Source: Candidatus Pantoea bituminis
GTDB taxonomy: Bacteria > Pseudomonadota > Gammaproteobacteria > Enterobacterales > Enterobacteriaceae
Length of the DNA: 64,000 bases
NCBI RefSeq assembly: GCF_018842675.1
Contig: NZ_JAGTWO010000004.1
Span: 186,001 to 250,000, forward strand
Reading direction: 5' to 3'
The notes below the pieces were generated by a model. It did no database searches. It had not been told where the DNA came from and was given only the letters and a program-made list of their open reading frames with translations. The position numbers and the translations under genes were made by a program. Positions 10,368-20,544 of the stretch are shown here, piece by piece. How positions within the stretch are numbered: position 1 is the first letter of the stretch; every line of letters starts with the position of its first letter.

Positions 10368-12503
10368 TCAGAATAACGAGCGCACGCTCTGTATAGAGCC
10401 GAGGTTATGATTGAAGCACTTATCGTAATAGTGCTGGATGTCGGTCATGCGCTGTCGATTAAGGTGCATGCGGCGTAGCGCCAGCAAACCGTTAATGATC
10501 CCGCAAGTCACCAGCACCAGCAGCAGCAGCGCGGTGCCGAGATAGCGCCACTGCGCCATCGCGTCAGGTTCGTTATGCAGGGCAATGTGACGCGTGCCGT
10601 TCGCATCGGTGGTGATGCTGGTAATAATACCATTGGCGCTAAAGGGAGTGTGCAGCAACATAGCGGACAAACGCTGCAGCTCATTCCACTGCGAAGGTGC
10701 ATCCAGATCAAACAGTGACACACCCGGCTGCGGCTGATTCACTAACTGACGACCTTCATCGCTGACAATCAAGAAACCACCCGGCGGCGGGCTATTCAGA
10801 TTTTCAGACGCACGACGCGTTTCACGGAAGAAGAAAGTCGATGTGGCGGTATTAACCAGGTTTTCCAGCGCTTCAGCGCTGACCGGACGCAGCAGCACGT
10901 TCATCCCATTCAACTGACCCGAGTCCGCGCGACGTACCAGCGCTTCCCAGTCTTTTGCATTGCCCAGGTTAACCAGCGCATTTTTCAGACGTACGCAATC
11001 TTGCTGCTGACTGCAGAGATCTTGTGTTTTCAGGACTAAATCTGAGAAATCGTCTAACAAAATCATGCCCGATTTTTGAATGGCTGAAGCCAGTTGCGGG
11101 TTGAGTTTGGGATCGGTATTGGTTTCCGGGTGCAACTGTCGGGTAGTGGTATCCAGCAGCGCGGCCGCTTTATCAATAATATCTGATTGCGGCTGGGGTA
11201 ACGGCGTGGCGTTGTTCCAGTAAACGGCTGAGCAATCGAATGGCATGTAAGCGTAGCTGCGATTGCTTTGATAATTATCAGGTACTGAACACATGCCTGT
11301 ACCGCTGACCTTCAGGCTGTCACCAATATTGAGAGCAACGCCATTAAGTTTATCTACGCTGCTGACTTGCAGGCTATCGGTGCCTTTCGCCCAGGCAAGG
11401 CTGAGCTTGATCGGCATGCTAAGTGGAACCCAGGTTACCAGTAGCGTCAGCACCAGCAGAGACCCGCATGCCAGTACCACGTTCTTACGCCAGCGTTGAA
11501 TCGGAAAATTTTTGACTTCGTCCTGCAGAGAAAGAAAACGTCCCTGACGCACGACTTGTCGATTGAGGTAGATCTCGACATCAGTAACCTGGCCCAAATC
11601 GTGGGCGACGTAAGGCTGCCAGTGTGGCGGATAGGTTAAATCAATAATGCCTAGCGTGATGTTGCTCTGCTCTTGATTAGATTCGCCAAACAAGCCCCAG
11701 CGTTTAGGTGCGCCACGCAAACAGTGAATGTCACGCAGGCGACTTTCAGCGGGAAAGCGATACAACAACCACAGGCTGACGCCAATCATGGCGCATCCAG
11801 CCAGCAGCAGCCAGATCATCAAACTCGTGGGAAGCAGCAGACTGACAAAAAACAGCAAAAAGGCCAACGAGATAGTCACGGCTTCGCGTGTGCCATCCGG
11901 GCGGGAGAGGCGATACTCTTCCGGCGTCTCTTTGCGCACCTGCAGTAGCTCAACGTTCTCACTTTCCGCTTTACGAATGGAGGCGTTGGTGGACATGGGC
12001 CGCATCAACGTCGGCAAGGCAGATTGATTTAAGGCGTAATCAATCAGCGAGTGGCCATTAAGCGAAATAACCAAAGGAATGGATTGGGTGCGAATCAGCT
12101 CAACGTAGTTCTCGTCGGCGATGTATTGTTCCCATAATGGCGGCAGATGAACTTCGACTTCATCCAGATAATAACGCCACTTGTGCGGATCGTCGGTCGA
12201 TAAACCGTAGCGCGTAATTGCACGGGTAACGGGATAGACATTATTGCTTTGCGCGGTTAGCGCGATTTTGCCATTGCTAGGGCGTTTCTCGCCGGGCAAA
12301 GCATCGCGCGGCTGCTTTTCCAGCGTCGCGACATATTTTTCAACGGCGATGCGTTCTTCATCAGAGAGTTTTCTGCAAGGCGGACTGATAAATGGCAGTG
12401 GTTTCGCCAACGGCGGGCGATGCCGCATAGCGTACCAAAATCCGATGCCTGCCAAAATTGAACAGGTTAGCACTACGGCCAATAGGGTAATTATTGTGCT
12501 CAT
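10368..12503 (-). CDS. igaA: Rcs phosphorelay inhibitor IgaA (YrfF/UmoB family)
   Basis: IgaA is an inner-membrane protein that holds the Rcs envelope-stress phosphorelay in check by contact with RcsD and RcsF. The 711-residue length equals E. coli YrfF. Hydrophobic segments are visible at the N-terminus (residues 1-25), around 205-250, near 345-365, and near the C-terminus (about 655-680), with a large periplasmic part between the last two. The gene is divergent from nudE and upstream of yrfG on the same strand. Confidence 0.95.
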   Translation of the reverse strand: MSTIITLLAVVLTCSILAGIGFWYAMRHRPPLAKPLPFISPPCRKLSDEERIAVEKYVATLEKQPRDALPGEKRPSNGKIALTAQSNNVYPVTRAITRYGLSTDDPHKWRYYLDEVEVHLPPLWEQYIADENYVELIRTQSIPLVISLNGHSLIDYALNQSALPTLMRPMSTNASIRKAESENVELLQVRKETPEEYRLSRPDGTREAVTISLAFLLFFVSLLLPTSLMIWLLLAGCAMIGVSLWLLYRFPAESRLRDIHCLRGAPKRWGLFGESNQEQSNITLGIIDLTYPPHWQPYVAHDLGQVTDVEIYLNRQVVRQGRFLSLQDEVKNFPIQRWRKNVVLACGSLLVLTLLVTWVPLSMPIKLSLAWAKGTDSLQVSSVDKLNGVALNIGDSLKVSGTGMCSVPDNYQSNRSYAYMPFDCSAVYWNNATPLPQPQSDIIDKAAALLDTTTRQLHPETNTDPKLNPQLASAIQKSGMILLDDFSDLVLKTQDLCSQQQDCVRLKNALVNLGNAKDWEALVRRADSGQLNGMNVLLRPVSAEALENLVNTATSTFFFRETRRASENLNSPPPGGFLIVSDEGRQLVNQPQPGVSLFDLDAPSQWNELQRLSAMLLHTPFSANGIITSITTDANGTRHIALHNEPDAMAQWRYLGTALLLLVLVTCGIINGLLALRRMHLNRQRMTDIQHYYDKCFNHNLGSIQSVRSLF

Positions 12504-12892
12504 GCTTTGCTCAATTCAGCCAAAATACTGCCTTCACGTTAAATACGCACTCCTGGATGCTCCCACAAGTTAAGACAAATTATGCGGGAATAAACAACGC
12601 TGACAAGTTAAACACCAGATGAAATACTGCTGCAAATCATTTAATTAGAAGTTTTTACAACATGCCTTGTCGGAATGGTAACTGGCAAATGCTTAATTAA
12701 ATATCGGTATTATCTGAATTTTAAAGTGGAGCATTGACTAATTAAAAATAGTGTTCAGTAGTAACCTAAGAGGTTTATGGCATTGTGCTGATGCTTCCTG
12801 CTTCCCCCGATTAACTGACTGTCGCACATTTGGACGCGGTTAGGTATGCTGATCCGCTCCTGACCGCTAGTGCAGCAATGTTTGAGGCTGAT
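12504..12892. promoter_or_regulatory. 389-base divergent intergenic region between igaA and nudE
   Basis: No gene is visible. The centre is AT-rich (around 12600-12770) and must hold the divergent promoters of igaA and nudE. TTGACT at about 12734 is a possible -35 but its spacing to a -10 is poor, so I make no firm assignment. Confidence 0.35.
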
Positions 12893-13473
12893 ATGAAAAA
12901 TACGTTAAAAAACCTGACATCCTCAAGGTGGAAACTGTGGCGCGCTCGCGGCTATTCACGATCGAAGCGGTCAATTTAACCTTCAGTAACGGTGCTCATC
13001 GTGTTTACGAACGCATGAAACCTTCGGAACGTGAAGCCGTAATGATCGTGCCCATCGTGGATGATCATCTGATTTTGATTGAGGAATATGCCGTCGGGCT
13101 GGAAAGCTACGAGCTCGGTTTTCCTAAAGGCTTAATTGATCCGGGCGAGTCGGTGAATGAAGCGGCCGATCGAGAGTTGAAAGAAGAAGTAGGCTTTGGC
13201 GCGGGTGAGCTGACGTCGCTTGGCAAACTCACCATGGCACCTTCTTACTTCTCCAGCAAAATGAATATTGTGGTGGCGGAAGGCTTGTATGAAGAGAAGC
13301 TGGAAGGGGATGAGCCGGAACCGTTAATCGTGCGCCGCTGGCCTCTGAGCGACATGCTTTCACTGTTGCAGGAGCCCGACTTCCGCGAAGCACGCAACGT
13401 CAGCGCACTGTTTATGGTGCGTGAATGGCTGGTGAAGCAGGGCCGTATTCAATACGAAACTTCAAAAAGCTAA
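12893..13473 (+). CDS. nudE: ADP-compounds hydrolase NudE (frame broken by a 1-nt deletion near the start)
   Basis: NudE is a Nudix hydrolase acting on ADP-ribose, NADH and Ap3A. The Nudix box GLIDPGESVNEAADRELKEE followed by VGF is complete. The E. coli protein starts about 13 residues before VETVARSRLF. Here ATG at 12893 gives MKNTLK and is then out of frame; one more A in the run 12907-12912 yields MKNTLKKPDILKVETVARSRLF, as expected. The restored protein has 193 residues (E. coli 186). Starting at a later codon would drop the conserved N-terminus. It converges on mrcA. Confidence 0.93.
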
Positions 13474-13476
13474 GGC

Positions 13477-13502
13477 ATAAAAAAGGCTGACATCGTCAGC
13501 CT
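13477..13502 (-). terminator. Terminator of mrcA
   Basis: Read on the minus strand, AGGCTGA and TCAGCCT form a 7-bp stem with a 5-base loop followed by six T. It is the second of two hairpins between nudE and mrcA and is the canonical one for mrcA transcription. Confidence 0.75.
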
Positions 13503-13512
13503 CGGCATTCGG

Positions 13513-13537
13513 AAGGGACGACGTTAGTCGTCCCTTT
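13513..13537 (+). terminator. Terminator of nudE
   Basis: AAGGGACGAC and GTCGTCCCTT form a perfect 10-bp stem with a 4-base loop, followed by TT on the plus strand. It is placed 40 bases after the nudE stop and 5 bases before the mrcA stop, and may work in both directions. Confidence 0.7.
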
Positions 13538-13541
13538 TACA

Positions 13542-16115
13542 TCAGAACAGCTCATGACTTTGACCATTATCCATGATGGTAGTACCAACATCATGGACAG
13601 AATACTCAGTAGGCTGCGTGCCATTAATGAAGAATTCCTGACGCGTATTTCCGCCGTTAGCCAGTTTGCCGGTGTTACGGTCGATAGTGACCGTAACCAC
13701 GCCATCGGGAGGTGTTAACGGTTGCACCGGTACGCCATCCAGCGCGGCTTTCATATAGTCGTCCCACGCCGGTTGCGCACTCTTCGCGCCGCCTTCATAA
13801 CCAGAAATCTGATCGGGAATCGCACCAGACAAGGTGCTACGACCCAAATCGCGACGTGCATCATCAAAGCCAATCCACACCGACGTGACTACGCCCGGGC
13901 CGTACCCTGAGAACCACGCATCTTTTGAGCTGTTAGTGGTACCCGTTTTACCGCCGATATCATTACGCTTCAGATCGCGTGAGGCGCGCCAGCCCGTTCC
14001 CATCCAGCCCGGTTCGCCAAATATATTGGTGTTGAGCGCGCTCTTGATCAGGAACGACAGCGGGGTATTAACCACATGTGGCGCATATTGCTGATCGCCA
14101 TTTTGCTGTGACTGAGTGGGAACCTGCTCCAGTTCCGGCTGCGGCACTGCACTGTTTTGATTCTGGTCGGAAGCCGCGACGTTTTCGACGCTCTCCTCGT
14201 TTAACGCGAGGGCTTTCTTCGTATCACCATAAATCACCGGCAGATTGCACTGCGGACAGGCAATTTTTGGCTTCTCTTCAAACAGGGTTTGTCCCTGTGC
14301 ATCCTCAATCTTTTTGATGAAATAAGGATTGATCAGGAAGCCGCCGTTCGCCATGACTGAATATCCACGTACCACCTGCAGAGGCGTAAACGAGGCTGCA
14401 CCCAACGCCAGCGATTCGGTATGAACAATGTTTTGTGCAGGGAAGCCGAAGCGCTGTAAATACTCAGCAGCATAATCAACACCCATTGCACGCATTGCTC
14501 GCACCATCACGACGTTTTTCGACTGACCTAAACCCTGACGCAGACGAATCGGGCCGTCGTAGGTTGGCGGTGAGTTTTTCGGACGCCAGTCCGCACCTGC
14601 GCCTGCATCCCAGCGCGAAATCGGTACGTCATTCAGAATTGAAGCCAGCGTTAAACCGCGATCCATCGCTGCGGTATACAAGAACGGTTTGATGTTTGAA
14701 CCGACCTGACGCAGCGCCTGAGTTGCGCGGTTAAACATGCTCTGATTGAAGTCAAATCCACCCACCAGTGCGCGAACTGAACCGTCCGTCGGATCGAGTG
14801 AAACCAGCGCAGAGTTCACATCTGGTACCTGTCCCAGCCACCAGCTGTCACCGACTTTGCGTACCCAGATTTGCTGCCCGGCCTGTAACACTTGCGTCAC
14901 GCTCTTCGGCGTTGGCCCTTGCAGCGTGTCTGATTTATAAGGACGCGCCCAGCGCACGCTGGCCAGCGTTAACGACACGTTGGTGCCGTCTTTCATTATG
15001 GCTGTGGCTTCATCGCTGTTCGCATTGGTGACCACCGCCGGAATCAGCGGACCGTAAACCGGCAACTTTTTCAGTGCTTTTTCGATTTCCGTCTGGTTCA
15101 GTGCGGGTTCACCCACTCGCCACAACACATTGGTTGGGCCGCGATAGCCATGACGCATATCGTAAGCCATCACGTTGTTGCGCACCGATTCCTGCGCAGC
15201 CTGCTGCAGTCGACGCGTCACGGTGGTGTAAACCTTGAATCCTTCGGTATAGGCATTTTCGCCGTACCGCTTCACCATTTCCTGACGCACCATTTCGCTG
15301 AGATAGGGTGCGGAGAAGGCGATTTCCGGTCCGTGATATTTGGCCACCAGCGGTGTGTTGTGCGCTTCATCATACTGCTGCTGGGTGATGTAATGCTGAT
15401 CCAGCATACGGGCCAGCACCACGTTGCGGCGCGACAGCGCGCGGCTGTGAGAGTAGAGCGGGTTAAAAGTAGAGGGCGCTTTCGGCAAACCGGCAATCAT
15501 CGCCATTTCGCTCAAGGAAAGCTGATCCACTGGCTTACCGAAATAGACCTGTGCAGCAGCACCCACGCCATACGCGCGATAGCCGAGGTAGATCTTATTC
15601 AGGTAAAGCTCAAGGATTTCATCTTTCGTCAGCAGCTGTTCAATGCGGATCGCCAGAAATGCTTCTTTGATTTTACGCATCAAGGTGCGTTCAGGGCTAA
15701 GGAAAAAGTTACGGGCGAGCTGCTGAGTAATGGTACTTGCACCTTGCGAAGCGTGGCCAGAGACCAGCGCAATGCTGACGGCACGAAATATCCCGATCGG
15801 ATCGACGCCATGATGCTCATAAAAGCGGCTGTCTTCGGTCGCGATAAACGCTTTTACCATCTCAGGCGGCACCTGTTGCAAGCTCAGTGGAATACGGCGC
15901 ATCTCACCATATTGAGCCATCAATTCGCCGTCTGCGCTGTAAACCTGCATTGGAGTTTGCAGGCGCACATCTTTCAGTGTGTTTACGTCGGGTAACTGCG
16001 GCTCTATGTACTTAAAAAGACCATAAACCGAGCCGACTCCCAGCAAAATGCAACACACTGCAAGGATCAATAAATACTTTACGAACTTCACCTGAGATTT
16101 CCCATCTGTTGTCAA
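13542..16115 (-). CDS. mrcA: Penicillin-binding protein 1A
   Basis: PBP1a polymerises and cross-links peptidoglycan in the inner membrane, facing the periplasm. The 857-residue protein has an N-terminal anchor (about residues 13-34), a GT51 glycosyltransferase domain with catalytic Glu94 (ATEDSRFYEHHG), and a transpeptidase domain with SNIK at 473-476, SKN at 532-534 and KTG in GGKTGTTNSSKDAWF. Ser473 is the same number as in E. coli, so the frame is intact. An OB-like insert precedes the transpeptidase. The gene is divergent from hofM with a 92-base spacer. Confidence 0.98.
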   Translation of the reverse strand: MTTDGKSQVKFVKYLLILAVCCILLGVGSVYGLFKYIEPQLPDVNTLKDVRLQTPMQVYSADGELMAQYGEMRRIPLSLQQVPPEMVKAFIATEDSRFYEHHGVDPIGIFRAVSIALVSGHASQGASTITQQLARNFFLSPERTLMRKIKEAFLAIRIEQLLTKDEILELYLNKIYLGYRAYGVGAAAQVYFGKPVDQLSLSEMAMIAGLPKAPSTFNPLYSHSRALSRRNVVLARMLDQHYITQQQYDEAHNTPLVAKYHGPEIAFSAPYLSEMVRQEMVKRYGENAYTEGFKVYTTVTRRLQQAAQESVRNNVMAYDMRHGYRGPTNVLWRVGEPALNQTEIEKALKKLPVYGPLIPAVVTNANSDEATAIMKDGTNVSLTLASVRWARPYKSDTLQGPTPKSVTQVLQAGQQIWVRKVGDSWWLGQVPDVNSALVSLDPTDGSVRALVGGFDFNQSMFNRATQALRQVGSNIKPFLYTAAMDRGLTLASILNDVPISRWDAGAGADWRPKNSPPTYDGPIRLRQGLGQSKNVVMVRAMRAMGVDYAAEYLQRFGFPAQNIVHTESLALGAASFTPLQVVRGYSVMANGGFLINPYFIKKIEDAQGQTLFEEKPKIACPQCNLPVIYGDTKKALALNEESVENVAASDQNQNSAVPQPELEQVPTQSQQNGDQQYAPHVVNTPLSFLIKSALNTNIFGEPGWMGTGWRASRDLKRNDIGGKTGTTNSSKDAWFSGYGPGVVTSVWIGFDDARRDLGRSTLSGAIPDQISGYEGGAKSAQPAWDDYMKAALDGVPVQPLTPPDGVVTVTIDRNTGKLANGGNTRQEFFINGTQPTEYSVHDVGTTIMDNGQSHELF

Positions 16116-16207
16116 TTGGGCAGTTTATAAACAACCGCGCGGTAGTATAAAGGCAAGCCAGACGCTTTGATATGTCCATTTTCCCTGACGATAAGGAGAT
16201 CGCGCGC

Positions 16208-17013
16208 ATGGCTTTTCACACATGGCAAATTGGACTGGATATTCAGAATAGGCAGCTTTGTGCCCTCGCCATCCAGCCTCATCGAGAAGGCTGGAAGTTG
16301 TGCCACTGGTGGCAGCAGCGGCTGCCGCAAGATACGTTAAGAAACGGCGTGCTGCAATCTTCGCCTGAATTAGTCGCGGCGTTAACCACATGGCGCAAGC
16401 GCTTACCGCAGCGCTATTCGCTACGCGTTGCACTGCCTGATCATCTGATACTGCAACGGCCTTTGCCGCTGCCAACACAATTGCTGCGAGAACCCGCAAT
16501 GCAGCGTTACGTTCAGGCCGCGGCGCGAAAACTGTTTCCCATTGAGCCGGAGGCGCTGGCGCTGGATTACCGTGCCGATCCCGCGAGCGGCCAGCTCTGC
16601 GTCACGGCGGCGCGGCAAGCCGTGGTTGAACAGTGGTATGCACCGTTACACCAGGCAGGGTTACAACCCGCAGTATTTGAACTGACTTCTCAGGCATTTA
16701 ATGTGACAGCTAAAGCCGCCAGGTTACCTGTAAATGGCGTACTGGTTTTACGTCATGAGACGCGCTGGCTGTGGAGCGATGGCGCCGCAAGCCACGGCAC
16801 TAGCGAACTCGCCACGCTGGCAGAACTGCAACAGCAGTTACTGCCGCAAGGTATCAATATCCGATTATGTGATAACAGAGAAAATGCCCTTTCTGCTGGC
16901 GCAGAGCCGTTTTCCCCTTCGATTTGTTTCACTATAAGCAGCCACCAATGCCGGAATACGCCAGCGATTTTACGCTCGCTGCTGGACTTGCTTTACGTGC
17001 GGAGGATCGCTGA
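16208..17013 (+). CDS. hofM: PilM-like protein HofM (frame broken by a 1-nt deletion)
   Basis: HofM is related to the actin-like PilM of type IV pilus systems. In E. coli the hof genes are needed for use of external DNA as nutrient. ATG at 16208 is chosen because AAGGAG lies about 9 bases upstream and the sequence then begins MAFHTWQIGLDIQNRQL. The frame is lost around the runs TTTT (16910-16913) and CCCC (16914-16917). With one more base it continues FDLFHYKQPPMPEYASDFTLAAGLALRAEDR and stops at 17013, where the TGA overlaps the hofN ATG. Restored length is 268 residues. This is the first gene of hofMNOPQ. Confidence 0.9.
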
Positions 17014-17555
17014 TGGTCGCAGTGAATCTTCTGCCCTGGCGTCAGTTGCACTGGCAGCGTCAGCGGCGACAAAGCTTCAGTATTGTTTCGCTGCTGCTGT
17101 CTGCCATTGTGTTACTCGTTGCGCTACAGGCGTGGCGTACGCATTCGATTTCGCAAGCCGCGCTTCAGCAACAAGAGACGCTACGCACGGCATTGGATGA
17201 GATCGCTCAACGCCTGACGCTGCAAAAACAGGCGATGCAACGGCTGGCTACGCAGCAAAAGCGGCTGGATAACCAGCAAATTCAGATTCAACAGCTTGCC
17301 CGCTGGCAACAATTTTGGCTCGATTTACCGGCCTTACTGCCTGACACGCTCTGGCTTCAACGGCTGGAAAAGCGCGACCTCCAGCTATTTTTAGAGGGGC
17401 ATGCGCAGGATATGCAGGCAATTCGCGCTTTCCGTCATCAACTGGCGAATTATCCACTTTTCACTTTAGTGCAGCAGGGCAGCGTAAAGCGCCAGTCAGA
17501 AGGACATTATCGTTTCTCATTGCGGGCGCAACTGCAGGAGATAACCGATGAATGA
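17013..17555 (+). CDS. hofN: PilN-like protein HofN
   Basis: The 180-residue protein starts MVAVNLLPWRQLHWQRQR, a short cytoplasmic tail with the NLLPWR motif typical of PilN, followed by one membrane segment (about residues 25-45) and a Gln-rich coiled coil (residues 50-95). PilN forms an inner-membrane platform with PilM and PilO. It overlaps hofM by one base and hofO by 8 bases. Confidence 0.92.
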   Translation: MVAVNLLPWRQLHWQRQRRQSFSIVSLLLSAIVLLVALQAWRTHSISQAALQQQETLRTALDEIAQRLTLQKQAMQRLATQQKRLDNQQIQIQQLARWQQFWLDLPALLPDTLWLQRLEKRDLQLFLEGHAQDMQAIRAFRHQLANYPLFTLVQQGSVKRQSEGHYRFSLRAQLQEITDE

Positions 17556-18042
17556 GTGGATACAGCGCTGGTTAAATCTGAGTACATTGCCGCGCTATAT
17601 CCTGTTAATGGCGGCAGCGCTGAGTTTGCTACTCATTTGCTGGATAGCGATATTGCGTCCGCTAAAAGTAGCCCAGAGCGCATTGCTGCTTTCTCTGGAA
17701 CAGCAGCAACATAGCTTGCAACGGCGCCAACACCAGCTTGCGCAAAATCCCTCACTGGAAACATTGCAACAACAGTGGGTGCAAGCATCGGCGCAGTTGC
17801 GTTCCGCTTCTTCAGTCCCCGCGTTAGAAGCTCTTTTAGCGGCGCGGGGTCAGCAACTGGAACAATGGCAGCCGGATGCTCAACCGCGAGCGTTAACATT
17901 GCATCTTCAGTGGGCGCAATTTCAGCCGCTGTTCGCCGAAATGGCTACATCTTCTGCGCCGTTTCCTCAGCGTTTTCAGTTGGCTATGCAGCAGACGCAC
18001 TTAGTGGCTGAACTTTGGCTGGAGCATGAAGATGCACCGTAG
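17548..18042 (+). CDS. hofO: PilO-like protein HofO
   Basis: This 164-residue protein has a membrane segment near residues 15-36 and a long Gln-rich coiled coil (QQQHSLQRRQHQLAQNP) before a small periplasmic domain, the layout of PilO. Sequence conservation is low, so the name rests on position between hofN and hofP and on topology. It overlaps hofP by 17 bases. Confidence 0.88.
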   Translation: MNEWIQRWLNLSTLPRYILLMAAALSLLLICWIAILRPLKVAQSALLLSLEQQQHSLQRRQHQLAQNPSLETLQQQWVQASAQLRSASSVPALEALLAARGQQLEQWQPDAQPRALTLHLQWAQFQPLFAEMATSSAPFPQRFQLAMQQTHLVAELWLEHEDAP

Positions 18043-18415
18043 CCTGCTCCTTTTACTGCTGTGTTGTTGCAGCGTGTTGGCACGCGATCCGTTTCAACCT
18101 GTTCTTGGTGCAGCCTGTGTTCAGCCCATTGAACCGCTAGCGGGCTGGCGCTTGCAGGGCATCATTGGCCGTGACAACCATTTCCAGGCATGGCTTCTCG
18201 CCCCACAGGGAAAAGCCGTCAAAGTACATACAGATGATCCTTTTCCGCTTGTGCCGTGGAGAGTGAAGACATTAACGCGGCATAGCGTCTCGCTGAGCGT
18301 TGAAAACAGCTGCTCAAGGCAAACAATCTCATTCCAATTAAAAGGACGCGCACGTGATAAGGACGATCATTTTAACGTTGGCCTTGTGTTGTCTGACGCC
18401 AGCCTTCGCCAATGA
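18026..18415 (+). CDS. hofP: PilP-like protein HofP (true end probably 18357)
   Basis: HofP begins MKMHRSLLLLLLCCCSVLARDPFQP: a signal sequence followed by the RDPFxP motif common at the mature N-terminus of PilP-like proteins. As read, the frame runs to 18415 (129 residues) and overlaps hofQ by 62 bases. If the A run 18340-18343 has lost one base, as in many neighbours, the frame would instead stop at 18355-18357 in a GTGA overlap with the hofQ start, like the tight overlaps elsewhere in this operon. I favour the shorter form, but this is inference. Confidence 0.8.
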   Translation: MKMHRSLLLLLLCCCSVLARDPFQPVLGAACVQPIEPLAGWRLQGIIGRDNHFQAWLLAPQGKAVKVHTDDPFPLVPWRVKTLTRHSVSLSVENSCSRQTISFQLKGRARDKDDHFNVGLVLSDASLRQ

Positions 18416-19621
18416 TGAAAAACTCAGCCTTGCCTTTGATGATACGCCGGTGGAGCGCATTTTACAGGCGCTGGCTGATTATCAAGGTATCAATCTGCTG
18501 ATCGCACCCGACGTACAAGGTGCTCTCACGCTGCGGCTGGATGATATGCCTTGGTCCCAGGCGTTGGATCTGGTTTCACGTATGGCGCGCCTGACGCTGA
18601 TTGAAGAGGAGAACGTCCTACTGGTTTATCCCGAAAGCTGGCAGCAGCAACAGCAGAAAGAGGAAAAAGCGCAGCAGGAAGAGAAGCAACATCAGCTACC
18701 CTTGAAACAGCGTCGTGTCGTGCTGCATTACGCTAACGCCAGCGATGTGCATCGCAGCCTGCTGGGGGAACGCCAGTCATTGATGACGCTGCGCGGCAGC
18801 GCCACCGTCGATAGTCGTACTAACACGTTGCTGTTACGCGATACCGAGGCGGCGTTGAAAGAAACTGAGCGCTGGCTGCAAGCGCTGGATGTGCCGCTGG
18901 AGCAGGTAGAACTGGCCGCGCATATTGTGACCATCAGTGAGGAGCATTTGCATGAGTTGGGTGTGAACTGGGGTTTGCACACTGCCGAAGGTGCTGTGAT
19001 TAATGCCTTACGCAATCCTCAACTGAATATACCCCTTGCTATCAATGCGGCTGGCGTAAGCGTCGGCGTTACGCTGGCACGAATCGGTGGACAATTGCTT
19101 GACCTGGAGCTAAGCGCGCTGGAACAAGAGAATCAAATCGAAATCATTGCCAGTCCACGTTTGTTTACGTCTCATCAGCAAACCGCTTCTATTAAGCAGG
19201 GCACTGAAATTCCTTATGAAGTATCAGCGGGAAACAGCGGTGCAACCAGCATTGAGTTCAAAGAAGCGGTGCTGGGCATGGAAGTCACGCCGACAGTGTT
19301 GGGCAATGGGCGCATTCAGCTGAAAATTCGCATCAGTCAGAATGTGCCGGGCCGCAGCATTAAAACGGGTGAAACCGAGGTGCTTTCCATTGATAAACAA
19401 GAGATTGAAACGCAAGTGACGTTGAAAGATGGCCAGACGCTAGCGCTCGGTGGTATTTTTCAGCAGCAGCGAAGCCGAGGGCAAAATCAGCTGCCACTAC
19501 TCGGTGATATACCGCTATTAGGCGCGCTGTTTCGTCAACAAACGGAAGAGCGTAAAAAAAGGAGCTGGTTATCTTTATTACACCGCGATTGGTCAGGGAA
19601 GCAGCGCTTACCGCCGGATAA
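18354..19621 (+). CDS. hofQ: Secretin HofQ (frame broken near the C-terminus)
   Basis: HofQ is an outer-membrane secretin related to PilQ/ComQ that could form a channel for DNA uptake. GTG at 18354 follows AAGGA and gives a signal peptide (ending TPAFAND), then N0/STN-like and secretin N domains and the secretin core (VTLKDGQTLALGGIF, LPLLGDIPLLGALFR). At the A run 19554-19560 the frame is lost. With one extra A it continues KKELVIFITPRLVREAALTAG, the conserved secretin end, and stops at 19621. Restored length is 422 residues (E. coli 412). An unrestored reading would give a non-homologous tail ending at 19688. Confidence 0.9.
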
Positions 19622-19985
19622 ACCGGAAAATAGCGCCCTAAATGCCATCTACGTTGACGCAGCGCAGGAATTAGCATACAAGGTTTAGCGATTTTCAATA
19701 CGTTGTAACCGTCCATGTTGGTTAAAATCCAGCAAAGGAATCAGAAATCTCCTCTGAAAGCCGCGTTGTAAAAACGCAGTGCTGACGCGTTACAGTTTCG
19801 CGAACGACAGGCCAATTCAGAAATGGATGTGCTGCAAGCAATATAATCGGTTGCCAAACAGCCTTGAGTGTTGAGATAATTTTCCATCTGACTCTTGCTA
19901 ATGCTCATGAGGTCTCAGTTCCTGTCCCGCCAGCGAGAAGCTGAACGCGGGGTATCATTAACGAATTCTTAGTAATACCGACAAA
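19622..19985 (+). promoter_or_regulatory. 364-base intergenic region upstream of aroK
   Basis: No gene is apparent. A good -10 hexamer TATAAT lies at 19842-19847, with only a weak -35 about 16 bases before it. This is the most likely promoter for the aroK-aroB-damX-dam cluster. No terminator hairpin for hofQ was evident. Confidence 0.4.
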
Positions 19986-20506
19986 ATGGCAGAGAAACGC
20001 AATATCTTTCTGGTTGGGCCGATGGGTGCCGGCAAAAGCACTATTGGCCGTCAGTTGGCTCAGCAACTCAATATGGAGTTTTTCGATTCCGATCAGGAAA
20101 TTGAGCGACGCACCGGAGCGGATGTGGGCTGGGTTTTTGATGTCGAAGGCGAAGATGGCTTTCGCGATCGCGAAGAAAAAATCATTAATGAACTGACCGA
20201 GAAGCAAGGCATTGTCCTGGCGACGGGCGGTGGTTCCGTTAAATCCCGAGAAACCCGTAATCGTCTCTCCGCCCGCGGTGTCGTGGTGTATTTAGAAACC
20301 ACTATCGAGAAGCAACTGGCGCGCACGCAGCGTGACAAAAAACGTCCGCTGTTGCAGGTGGATTCACCGCCACGCGAAGTGCTTGAAGCGCTGGCTGGCG
20401 AACGTAATCCGCTGTATGAAGAGATCGCTGATGTCACCATCCGTACTGATGATCAGAGTGCGAAAGTGGTGGCGAATCAGATTATCCACATGTTGGAAAA
20501 AGTTGA
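19986..20506 (+). CDS. aroK: Shikimate kinase I (stop codon lost from frame by a 1-nt deletion)
   Basis: AroK phosphorylates shikimate with ATP in aromatic amino-acid synthesis. The P-loop GPMGAGKST (residues 11-19), shikimate-binding DSDQEIERR and GFRDREE, and LATGGGSV are all present. As read, the frame runs 24 codons too far, into the aroB start. One more A in the run 20497-20501 gives ...HMLEKS and a TGA at 20504-20506, for 173 residues, exactly the E. coli length. The run-on 197-residue form is therefore probably an artefact. Confidence 0.95.
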
Positions 20507-20544
20507 TCCAACACCCAAAAGCTCTGTAACAGGTATTGAGCATC

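Noticed and set aside
15150..15995. 281-codon plus-strand frame opposite mrcA
   Set aside because: Antisense to a well-supported PBP1a, rich in His/Arg/Phe, with no start signal or family resemblance.
19907..19975. Short open frame (about 22 codons) upstream of aroK as a leader peptide
   Set aside because: No enrichment in aromatic codons, no attenuator hairpins following, and no ribosome-binding site clear enough to support it.
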